Below are positions 1-5,414 of a stretch of 6,164 nt of DNA, piece after piece. The position numbers and the translations under genes were made by a program. The stretch's first letter is position 1. Each line of letters starts with the position of its first letter. The stretch comes from Elusimicrobiota bacterium (GTDB lineage Bacteria; Elusimicrobiota; Elusimicrobia; UBA1565), in assembly GCA_003450735.1 (NCBI GenBank), contig DMEZ01000067.1, positions 917-7,080 of the forward strand. Direction: 5' to 3'. The notes below the pieces were generated by a model. The model saw only the letters and a program-made list of their open reading frames with translations. It made no database searches and was not told the DNA's origin.

Positions 1-1392
1 TTCGAGTCCACCGCCGCCGAGAACATCGGGGCGATGATCCTCGGCACAGCGCTCTTCCCGGTCTTCGGGGTGAAGGGCATCCTCTTCCCGCTGGTGGCGC
101 GCGCCTTCGGCCTCATCGCGGCCATCATCGGCGTCATGACCGTCTCCGTCAAGGAGAACGAGGAAGATCCGATGACCGGCCTCAACCGCGGCTACAACGT
201 GACGACGCTCTTCGCCATCATCGGCTTCTACGTCGCGGTCCGCTGGCTGCTCCAGAACAACCTGTGGCTCTTCGGGGCGGGCGTCATCGGCATCGTCCTG
301 AGCTACGCCTTCGTGCTCATCACGCAGTACTACACCGAGTACAAGTACCGCCCGGTCAGGGAGATCGCCGAGGCCTCGCAGACGGGCCCGGCGACCACCA
401 TCATCTCCGGCCTGGCGGTCGCGATGGAGTGCACGGCCCTGCCGGTTTTGGCCACCTCCGCGGCCCTGCTGGGGGCGTACTACTTCGGCATCTACGCCCT
501 CGCGGGCGAGCCGGGCATCTCCCGAAACGCGGCGGGCCTCTACGGCACGGCCATCGCGACGATGGGCATGCTCTCCACCTGCGCCTACATCCTGGCGATG
601 GACACCTTCGGGCCCATCACGGACAACGCGGGCGGCATCGTGGAGATGAGCCGCCAGCCCGAGGACATCCGCAAGCGCACCGACCGGCTCGACGCCGTGG
701 GCAACACCACGAAGGCCCTGACCAAGGGCTACGCCATCGGCTCCGCGGCTCTCGCCGCCTTCCTGCTCTTCTCCGCGTACCTCGACGAAGTGAGCTTGAT
801 CACCGGCCGCGCCTTCCACAGCGTGGACATCGCGAAGATGGAGGTCTTCGTGGGCGGCCTGCTCGGCGCCATGCTGGTCTTCCTCTTCAGCGCGCTGGCC
901 ATCCGGGCCGTGGGGAAAGCGGCCTACTATGTGATCAACGACGTGCGGGCCCAGTTCAAGGAGAAGCCGGGCATCATGAAGGGCACGGAAGAGCCGGACT
1001 ACGGCCGCTGCGTGGACATCGTGACGACCGGCGCCTTGAAAGAGATGGTGCTCCCCGGCCTGCTGGCCGTGGGCATGCCCATCGCGGTCGGGGTGACCTT
1101 CAAGATCGCCTTCGGCGCCGGCGCCGAGGCGGTCGCGGCCCTGCTCATGGTCGGCACCATCGCGGGCATCCTCATGGCGACGCTCATGAACAACGGCGGC
1201 GGCGCGTGGGACAACGCGAAGAAGTACATCGAGCTCGGCAACCTGGGCGGGAAAGGTTCCCCCACCCACAAGGCCGCGGTCGTGGGCGACACGGTGGGCG
1301 ACCCCTTGAAGGACACTGCGGGGCCGTCCCTGCACGTGCTCATCAAGCTGCTCTCGACGGTGACGCTGGTGCTCGCGCCGCTGTTCATCTAG
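1..1392 (+). CDS. hppA: Membrane-bound proton-translocating pyrophosphatase, K+-independent type (5' partial)
   Basis: Integral membrane enzyme that couples hydrolysis of pyrophosphate to two phosphates with ion pumping across the cytoplasmic membrane. The frame is open from base 1, reading FESTAAENIGAMILG. This family segment directly follows the catalytic DVGADLVGKVE and DNVGDNVGD region, which must lie left of the window. About 463 residues of a usual 660-770 are visible. Family motifs seen are DTFGPITDNAGGI (about 601-639), GGAWDNAKKYIE (about 1201-1236) and GDTVGDPLKDTAGPS (about 1285-1329) near the C-terminus, separated by many hydrophobic helices. The subtype-determining segment reads GNTTKALTKG (700-729). 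Lys at 712-714 and Thr at 721-723 are the pair known to mark K+-independent H+-pumping members, where K+-dependent enzymes have Ala and Gly. Proton pumping is therefore inferred. The gene stands alone on the + strand here and ends in a strong terminator. The ATG at 34 is internal, not the start. Confidence 0.98.
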   Translation, partial: FESTAAENIGAMILGTALFPVFGVKGILFPLVARAFGLIAAIIGVMTVSVKENEEDPMTGLNRGYNVTTLFAIIGFYVAVRWLLQNNLWLFGAGVIGIVLSYAFVLITQYYTEYKYRPVREIAEASQTGPATTIISGLAVAMECTALPVLATSAALLGAYYFGIYALAGEPGISRNAAGLYGTAIATMGMLSTCAYILAMDTFGPITDNAGGIVEMSRQPEDIRKRTDRLDAVGNTTKALTKGYAIGSAALAAFLLFSAYLDEVSLITGRAFHSVDIAKMEVFVGGLLGAMLVFLFSALAIRAVGKAAYYVINDVRAQFKEKPGIMKGTEEPDYGRCVDIVTTGALKEMVLPGLLAVGMPIAVGVTFKIAFGAGAEAVAALLMVGTIAGILMATLMNNGGGAWDNAKKYIELGNLGGKGSPTHKAAVVGDTVGDPLKDTAGPSLHVLIKLLSTVTLVLAPLFI

Positions 1393-1412
1393 GACGGCGG
1401 GCGGGAAAGAGG

Positions 1413-1440
1413 CCGGGGGGCGAAAGCCCCCCGGTTCTTT
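1413..1440 (+). terminator. Rho-independent terminator of hppA, possibly bidirectional
   Basis: Perfect 9-bp GC stem: CCGGGGGGC at 1413-1421, a GAAA tetraloop at 1422-1425, and GCCCCCCGG at 1426-1434, followed by TTCTTT. It starts 20 nt after the hppA stop. The toxin gene on the opposite strand ends only 4 nt beyond it, so the hairpin probably serves both convergent genes. On the minus strand the tail is CCTCTTTCCC, a weaker U-tract. Confidence 0.9.
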
Positions 1441-1443
1441 ATG

Positions 1444-1704
1444 TCAGGGACGACGATAGGCGTCCTGATGAACTCCCATCCGACGGATCAGGATCCCCCC
1501 TCGAATCCATTGGAACGTGAGGCGGTAGCCCCGGTCGATGCGGAGCGACCAGATTCCCCTGACGGTGTCGATCTTCTCGACGTGCAGAGACGGATGTCTG
1601 GGGTCCTTCTGGAATAGAAGGAACGCCTTATCGGCTTTTCTTCGGGCCGCCTCCGGCAGGGACAGGTAGTCCTCCTTGGCGGAGGGCAGCCATTCGAAGA
1701 TCAT
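1444..1704 (-). CDS. RelE/ParE-family toxin of a type II toxin-antitoxin module
   Basis: An 86-residue basic protein of the usual RelE/ParE size. Family features in order are an N-terminal strand MIFEWLPSAKEDY, a helix rich in Ala, Arg and Lys (residues 17-32), the segment HPSLHVEKI (37-45), the core strand WSLRIDRGYRLTF (52-64) with Arg55 and Arg61, and a C-terminal IRRMGVHQDAYRRP (73-86) with His79 and Tyr83. In RelE-type RNases, basic residues and a C-terminal Tyr of this kind cleave mRNA on the ribosome. ParE relatives instead poison gyrase, and the sequence alone does not settle which applies. The start is fixed by the ATGA overlap with the antitoxin stop. No clear Shine-Dalgarno precedes it, so translation is probably coupled to the antitoxin. 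Three 60-base lines within the gene count to 55-63% GC, lower than neighbouring genes, which hints at acquisition by transfer. Confidence 0.9.
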   Translation of the reverse strand: MIFEWLPSAKEDYLSLPEAARRKADKAFLLFQKDPRHPSLHVEKIDTVRGIWSLRIDRGYRLTFQWIRGGILIRRMGVHQDAYRRP

Positions 1705-2066
1705 GCATTCAGCTGACGGATCAGCTCGCTCGCCGAGCCCGCCCGGCGGGCTTTGCCCGCGCGGAGCTCCTTGTCCGCCTGCGCCTCTTTCCGGGGCCAG
1801 GCCCCTCTCCAGAACCAGCCGCCGCGCTTCTTGTGGGCGGCCTCGAGCTTCTTGACCGCGCGCTTGAGAAGGCCGCCGCTTCGCAGTTCCTCCAGGAGCT
1901 CCAGGATCTGCAAAAACTCGTCGTCGGGGATGACGGCCAGGGCGGGCTTGTTGTGCAGCATCACCCGGTAGGGCTGGGTCGGGCTGCGGAGGATGGAATC
2001 CAGGCGCTGGCGGAACTCGCGCGCTCCCATCGTCTCGACGTCGCGGAGGTAGCTCATCGCGTTCAT
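1701..2066 (-). CDS. Phd/YefM-like antitoxin with a long Trp-containing C-terminal tail
   Basis: A 121-residue protein that should bind and neutralise the downstream toxin and repress its own promoter. Residues 10-60 resemble a Phd/YefM DNA-binding fold: an ETMGAREFRQRLDSIL helix, then a YRVMLHNKPALAVIPDDEF hairpin, then a Leu-rich helix. Residues 71-121 form an extended basic tail with WFWRGAW at 84-90 and a final AGSASELIRQLNA, the kind of region that wraps the toxin. I place the start at ATG 2066 because AGGAG lies 5 nt upstream and because the predicted promoter and operator lie just before it. An in-frame GTG at 2156 would add 30 residues but sits upstream of the promoter. A second ATG at 2057 (codon 4) is possible. 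The stop overlaps the toxin ATG. Family assignment is good; exact subfamily is uncertain. Confidence 0.85.
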   Translation of the reverse strand: MNAMSYLRDVETMGAREFRQRLDSILRSPTQPYRVMLHNKPALAVIPDDEFLQILELLEELRSGGLLKRAVKKLEAAHKKRGGWFWRGAWPRKEAQADKELRAGKARRAGSASELIRQLNA

Positions 2067-2071
2067 GGGGT

Positions 2072-2076
2072 CTCCT
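2072..2076 (-). promoter_or_regulatory. Shine-Dalgarno of the antitoxin gene
   Basis: AGGAG on the minus strand, 5 nt before the ATG at 2066. It supports this start over the upstream in-frame GTG at 2156. Confidence 0.75.
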
Positions 2077-2079
2077 AGA

Positions 2080-2097
2080 GTTGAATAACTATTCAAC
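2080..2097 (-). promoter_or_regulatory. Palindromic operator of the toxin-antitoxin operon
   Basis: The + strand reads GTTGAATAACTATTCAAC: 8-bp perfect inverted arms around a 2-nt centre. It lies between the -10 box and the antitoxin start and covers the expected transcription start near 2094. This is the placement expected for autorepression by a Phd-type antitoxin or toxin-antitoxin complex. The symmetry is seen directly; binding is inferred. Confidence 0.65.
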
Positions 2098-2100
2098 AAT

Positions 2101-2128
2101 AGTTTAACAGTAATCGCGCTCCTGTCAA
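2101..2128 (-). promoter_or_regulatory. Sigma-70-type promoter of the toxin-antitoxin operon
   Basis: On the minus strand a perfect TTGACA -35 (2123-2128) is followed by 16 nt and then TAAACT as -10 (2101-2106, four of six consensus bases). A TG at the extended -10 position precedes it (TGTTAAACT). It opens an AT-rich patch in otherwise GC-rich DNA. Transcription would begin around 2094, giving a leader of about 28 nt. Confidence 0.7.
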
Positions 2129-2142
2129 GACCCGCGTGCCAG

Positions 2143-2179
2143 TTTTCCATACCCACAAGTACGTATGTGGGCCCGAAAA
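2143..2179 (-). other. Imperfect hairpin between the five-gene operon and the toxin-antitoxin promoter
   Basis: CCCACA (2152-2157) pairs with TGTGGG (2166-2171) around an 8-nt loop. TTTTC (2143-2147) can pair with GAAAA (2175-2179) outside an internal loop. It follows the last gene of the minus-strand operon by about 8 nt, so a 3'-end role is possible. No U-run follows on the minus strand, so it is not a classical terminator. Confidence 0.25.
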
Positions 2180-2187
2180 AGTTCCCT

Positions 2188-3324
2188 TTACTTCAGCAGC
2201 CAGGGGATGGGCGTCTCGGCTTCGGGGGCGTACGTCCAATGCTCCGGGTGCTTGGCCCGGTCGATGGAAGCGAGCCGCTCGACGTCCGGCCAGTCGAGCT
2301 GCTTCACGGCGGGAGCCGCCTCCCGCTTCGCCGGGGCCGGCGGCTCCGCCGGCGCGGCCGCGCTCAACGCGGCGATGCGGCGTCCCAACGCCGCCCACTC
2401 CGCCTCCAATCCCAGCGCATAGGGGTGGCTCGAGACGGCGGCCATGCGGGCCGTGTACTCCCGGCCCTCCGGCTCGGCGTCGAACCAGCGCAGGCACTCC
2501 TTCATATGAGGCTCGGCCTTGTCGAGCAGGGCTCGCTGGCTGGGGATCATCGTGCTCTTCCAGACCTCCACCGACTCGCGCAGATCCCTCACCGAGCGCG
2601 GGTCGAGCCCGTGGAATCGCTCGAGGTGGTCTAACTGCCATTTCCAGACCGCCATGTCCCTGCCGCGGACGGCGAGCGAGCGCCGGCGCCGGGCCAGTTC
2701 ACCCTGGCGCGCCATCACGGCGCCCCGGGGGTCGGCGGCCTCGCTGCGGCTGAGCTCGAGCCGGTCCGGGGACTGCGTGAAGAGGCGCTCGGCGTAGTAG
2801 GCCCGGGGGCTCTCCGTGAGCGCATCGATGAGGACGTCCGGGTTGGTCGGGGCCTTCAGCTCCAGCGCGATGAGGTGTCCCGCGGCCAGGGAGAAGCCCT
2901 CGTTCTCCATGAGCAGGCCGATGTCCGCGCCGGCTTTCTTGGACTCGGGGAAGATCAGGGCATGGCCGTAGAGCTCGTGGGCCAGCGTCTCGATGAAGGC
3001 GTGGGAGGAGACCTTCAGGCTCTCGTCGATGCGCACGCTCATGCCCTCCGGAGCGGTCGAAACATGGCCGAAGGTCTTGTCTCCAGGCACGGCGGCGCTG
3101 CCCGGCAGGACGGCGAAGGCCACAACCGCCGGCCCCAGACGGCGCCGGCGCGCCTCCAGGCGCTTGGCGGTCGGCGAGCCCTGGAGGCGGACCAGGGCCC
3201 GGTCCAGGAGCTCGCGCTCCCGAGGACTGCCGTGGTCGTCGATGAGAAGCCCCGGCACCGACGAAGGCGCGACCTTGGCCGAGGCGGGAACGGCGAGAAG
3301 AACGGCTAATCCGAGGGCCCTTAT
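2188..3324 (-). CDS. Exported putative zinc metallopeptidase with HELYGH motif; apparent ATA start
   Basis: About 378 residues if read from ATA at 3324, or 356 from the first ordinary start (GTG 3258). From ATA the protein begins (M)RALGLAVLLAVPASA followed by KVAPSS, a convincing signal peptide with an Ala-Ser-Ala cleavage site, so the mature protein should be outside the cytoplasm. The helix FIETLAHELYGHAL carries HELYGH (2962-2979; residues 116-121 from ATA). Two His flank a Glu as in zinc peptidases, but with three residues between Glu and the second His (HExxGH, the spacing known in M49 dipeptidyl peptidase III) instead of HExxH. A possible third ligand lies in LMENEGFSLAAGH about 20-30 residues later (Glu140, Glu142, His150). 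The rest is charged and helical, with a Pro/Ala linker (about residues 321-341) and a Trp-rich C-terminus. I do not recognise the family, and substrate and activity are unknown. It is the last gene of the operon and overlaps the TPR gene stop as ATAA. Confidence 0.78.
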   Translation of the reverse strand: MRALGLAVLLAVPASAKVAPSSVPGLLIDDHGSPRERELLDRALVRLQGSPTAKRLEARRRRLGPAVVAFAVLPGSAAVPGDKTFGHVSTAPEGMSVRIDESLKVSSHAFIETLAHELYGHALIFPESKKAGADIGLLMENEGFSLAAGHLIALELKAPTNPDVLIDALTESPRAYYAERLFTQSPDRLELSRSEAADPRGAVMARQGELARRRRSLAVRGRDMAVWKWQLDHLERFHGLDPRSVRDLRESVEVWKSTMIPSQRALLDKAEPHMKECLRWFDAEPEGREYTARMAAVSSHPYALGLEAEWAALGRRIAALSAAAPAEPPAPAKREAAPAVKQLDWPDVERLASIDRAKHPEHWTYAPEAETPIPWLLK

Positions 3325-4382
3325 GTGAACACTTCCAGGTGGGTGTGCAGGCCGGCGCGCTGCGCTCCGCGCATCGCCGCGGCGTGCAGGGCTTCCCCCT
3401 CCGCCGTCCGGCCCTGGGCGTAGAGAGCCTGCCCCAAGGCCAGCTGCGACAGCAGGACGCCGCGCGTCTCGCCTCCGCGGGCGAACATCGCCAGGGCCTT
3501 CTTGAGCAGGGCCTCCGCCTCGGGGAGTTTCCCCGAATGCAGGCGGATCTTCCCCCTCCCCCAGACCACGTACGCCAGGTCCACCTCGTCGCCAAGCGAG
3601 GAATAGAGCTTCTCGGAGCGCTGGTAGAAGGCGTCGGCCTCCTTGAGTCGCCCCAACTGCCGCAGGGCGTTGGCCGTCCCGCAGAGCGCGTAGGCCTTGC
3701 CGAAGACGTCGTCGGTGGAGGCGAACATCCGGCCGGCCTCGCGGTAATGGCGCAGCGAGGCTTCCAACTCGCCCTTGATGCGCGAGACCCCCGCCAGGCC
3801 GAAGAGGGCGTAGCCCGCTCCCGACTTGTCGCCGGCGCGGCGGAAGAACTCCAGCGAGCGCTCGAAGCTCGCGGAGGACTCCTCCAGCCAGCCCATCAGC
3901 CGCTCGGCCCCGCCGATGGCCCAGAGCAGGAAGCCCACCTCGGCCCAGTCCGCGCTCGCGACGGCCTGCGCCAGCATCGGCCGCAGGACGCGCAGGCTCT
4001 TCTCGTGGAGGCCCTCGGCCCGGTCCACCATCGCCTTCTCCAGGCGCAGGCGATGTCCGAAGGCCTTCGGCATGGCGGCCTTCAGCCGCGTACGGGCCTC
4101 GGCCGTCCGGCCCAAACTGCGCAGGACCGCGGCCGAGGACAGCGAGGCTTCGGCGAGGAGGACGGGGTCGTCCTTCGCCTTCAGGGCTTTCGAGAAGAGG
4201 GTCTCGGCCTTCGCGAGGTAGCCCATCGCGCGGAGGGCCTCGCCTTCCAGATAGTCCCGCTCGGCCCGCACGAAGGCCGGGAGGGCCTTCGGCGGAGGCA
4301 AAAGCCTCAGGGCGCGGGGGGCGTCGTCTTCCAGCGCCGTCCGTGCGGCTTCCAGGCGATCCAGGGCGTCAGGCTTGGGCAT
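3321..4382 (-). CDS. Tetratricopeptide (TPR) repeat protein
   Basis: A 353-residue, almost entirely helical protein made of TPR-like units, a fold used as a protein-binding scaffold. Less regular units occupy residues 39-145. Five tandem units of exactly 40 residues follow at about 147-186, 187-226, 227-266, 267-306 and 307-346. Each has a first helix such as AYALFGLAGVSRIKGE or AYALCGTANALRQLGR, then a second such as EADAFYQRSEKLYSSLGD. The protein ends seven residues after the last unit. No signal peptide or membrane helix is visible, so it is probably cytoplasmic. I choose ATG 4382 (MPKPDALDRLEAAR) because AAAGGA lies 7 nt upstream. The frame stays open to an ATG at 4460, but that would overlap the glycosylase by 92 nt. 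At 4382 the overlap is 14 nt. Its stop overlaps the apparent start of the exported metallopeptidase-like gene, suggesting coupled expression. No enzymatic motif is seen, and the binding partner is unknown. Confidence 0.9.
   Translation of the reverse strand: MPKPDALDRLEAARTALEDDAPRALRLLPPPKALPAFVRAERDYLEGEALRAMGYLAKAETLFSKALKAKDDPVLLAEASLSSAAVLRSLGRTAEARTRLKAAMPKAFGHRLRLEKAMVDRAEGLHEKSLRVLRPMLAQAVASADWAEVGFLLWAIGGAERLMGWLEESSASFERSLEFFRRAGDKSGAGYALFGLAGVSRIKGELEASLRHYREAGRMFASTDDVFGKAYALCGTANALRQLGRLKEADAFYQRSEKLYSSLGDEVDLAYVVWGRGKIRLHSGKLPEAEALLKKALAMFARGGETRGVLLSQLALGQALYAQGRTAEGEALHAAAMRGAQRAGLHTHLEVFT
3332..3336 (-). promoter_or_regulatory. Shine-Dalgarno supporting the ATA start at 3324
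   Basis: GGAAG on the minus strand ends 7 nt before ATA (3324-3322), normal spacing for a ribosome binding site. It lies inside the last codons of the TPR gene. No ATG, GTG or TTG in this frame lies between it and GTG 3258. Confidence 0.5.
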
Positions 4383-5049
4383 GTTGGCATCCTTTGCGAA
4401 GAGGGCATCCCGCGCAGAGCGGGTCGGTCTTGCGGCAATGGCGCTTGGCCAGCTCGACAAGGAGCGCGTGCATCTCCTGATAGACGCGGAGCGAGGCGGA
4501 AAGTCCCTCCTCGAAGAAGGCCCGCACCTCGTCGTACTTCATGGAGGGCTTGAGCCACCCGACCCGTTCCCCGATGCGGCGGGTGTAGGCGTCCACGACG
4601 AAAATGGACCGGCCGGCGGCGTAGAGGAGCATGGAGTCGGCCGTCTCGGGGCCGACGCCCTTGACGGAGAGCAGTTTTTCGCGCGAAACCGTCCTGAGCC
4701 AGTCCAGGGAGTACGCCCGGAGGAAGGCCTTCAGCTTCTTGGCCTTCTGGACGAAGAAGCCGGAGGAGCGGATGAGGGCCTCCAGGCGCCGCGAGGGCAT
4801 CCGGCGGATGCGGCCGGCGTCGAGGGCCTTCGCCCGGTGAAGGCTTTCGAGGGCCTTCTCGACGTTCGTCCAGGCCGTGTTCTGGGTGAGGATGGCCCCG
4901 AGGCAGACCTCCAGGGCGGCCTTCTCTCCCAAGGTCTGGAAGCGGCCCGGGTGATAGCGTGGGCGCAGTGCGCCGGGGGGCGTGAGGGGCCACCAGCCCT
5001 GGGGGCCGAAGCGGGAGAGCAGGCGACGGTACGCGGCCGCGGGAGTCAA
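4369..5049 (-). CDS. HhH-GPD DNA glycosylase with [4Fe-4S] cluster, endonuclease III-related
   Basis: A 226-residue base-excision-repair protein of the endonuclease III superfamily that should remove damaged bases from DNA. Motifs in order are GWWPL (18-22), AILTQNTAWTNVEKAL (52-67), helix-hairpin-helix LLSVKGVGPETADSMLL (126-142), the catalytic Asp in VVDAYTRR (Asp153), and a C-terminal cluster loop Cys205-X6-Cys212-X2-Cys215-X5-Cys221, the spacing of EndoIII and MutY. At the position of the EndoIII catalytic Lys (GVGRKTAN) this protein has Glu135 (GVGPETAD). AP-lyase activity is therefore unlikely and a monofunctional glycosylase is inferred, as in the MagIII-type 3-methyladenine branch. 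The substrate cannot be read from sequence. The start is TTG at 5049, overlapping the response regulator stop as TTGA, with no strong Shine-Dalgarno, so translation is probably coupled. The N-terminus fits the family at this start. Confidence 0.93.
   Translation of the reverse strand: MTPAAAYRRLLSRFGPQGWWPLTPPGALRPRYHPGRFQTLGEKAALEVCLGAILTQNTAWTNVEKALESLHRAKALDAGRIRRMPSRRLEALIRSSGFFVQKAKKLKAFLRAYSLDWLRTVSREKLLSVKGVGPETADSMLLYAAGRSIFVVDAYTRRIGERVGWLKPSMKYDEVRAFFEEGLSASLRVYQEMHALLVELAKRHCRKTDPLCAGCPLRKGCQHAQA
4390..4395 (-). promoter_or_regulatory. Shine-Dalgarno of the TPR gene
   Basis: AAAGGA on the minus strand, 7 nt before the ATG at 4382. It decides this start against the in-frame ATG at 4460. 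Confidence 0.65.
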
Positions 5050-5414
5050 CTCGGCAGGGCTTTCTCGATCTTCTTGAGGAGCCGGTCGCTGTCGAAGGGC
5101 TTGGTCAGATAGTCGTGCGCGCCGCAGGAGAAGGCCTTCTCGACCTCCCCCATCTGCCCGACCTGGGTGACCATGATGATGTGGACGCCCTTCGTCTTCT
5201 CCTCGGTCCGCAGGGCCCGGCAGACCTCGTAGCCGTCCATCTTCGGCAAGCGGACGTCGAGCAAGACCACGTCGGGCCGAAGCTTCCTAGCCGCCTCCAC
5301 GCCCGCCTCGCCGTCGGCGGCGTGGTGCGGCTCGAAGCCGTTCTTCTTGAGCAGCGCTATCATGATGTCGGCGAGGGCGAAGTCATCTTCGATGATGAGG
5401 ACCTTGCGGCTCAT
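5046..5414 (-). CDS. Single-domain response regulator (REC only, CheY/Spo0F-like)
   Basis: A 122-residue receiver domain with no output domain. It shows the full phosphorylation site: acidic pocket Glu9, Asp10 and Asp11 (IIEDD), phosphoacceptor Asp53 (VVLLDVRLPKMDGYE), the switch Thr83 (IIMVTQ), Tyr102, and Lys105 followed by Pro (YLTKPF). It should accept phosphate from a histidine kinase, most simply the one encoded just upstream, and act through protein contacts instead of DNA binding. Start ATG 5414 overlaps the kinase stop as ATGA, and GAGAGG lies 5 nt upstream (5420-5425). The stop overlaps the TTG of the glycosylase gene. The downstream target is not identifiable here; the TPR protein is one untested candidate. 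Confidence 0.97.
   Translation of the reverse strand: MSRKVLIIEDDFALADIMIALLKKNGFEPHHAADGEAGVEAARKLRPDVVLLDVRLPKMDGYEVCRALRTEEKTKGVHIIMVTQVGQMGEVEKAFSCGAHDYLTKPFDSDRLLKKIEKALPS

Noticed and set aside
264..1520. 418-codon open frame on the + strand in another frame of hppA
   Set aside because: Arg/His/Gly-rich composition typical of a frame-shifted GC-rich gene. hppA in frame 1 is unmistakable.
1701..2156. Longer antitoxin starting at GTG 2156
   Set aside because: The added 30 residues would be encoded upstream of and across the predicted -35, -10 and operator, and match nothing in the family. ATG 2066 has a proper Shine-Dalgarno.
2152..2171. Hairpin as a Rho-independent terminator of the five-gene operon
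   Set aside because: The stem is only 6 bp and no run of U follows on either strand.
2136..2753. Open frames on the + strand opposite the exported protein gene
   Set aside because: Pro/Arg/Ala-rich shadows without a ribosome site or recognisable domain.
2188..3258. GTG 3258 as start of the exported protein
   Set aside because: It would discard an intact signal peptide coding stretch in the same frame. Kept only as the fallback if the ATA start is disproved.
3321..4460. TPR gene starting at ATG 4460
   Set aside because: The extra 26 residues overlap the iron-sulfur loop region of the glycosylase gene and are not TPR-like. ATG 4382 has a well-spaced AAAGGA.
3339..4553. 404-codon open frame on the + strand opposite the TPR and glycosylase genes
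   Set aside because: Its translation is low-complexity Gly/Arg/Gln-rich with no family motif. It is the GC-driven mirror of the minus-strand genes, which have clear domains.
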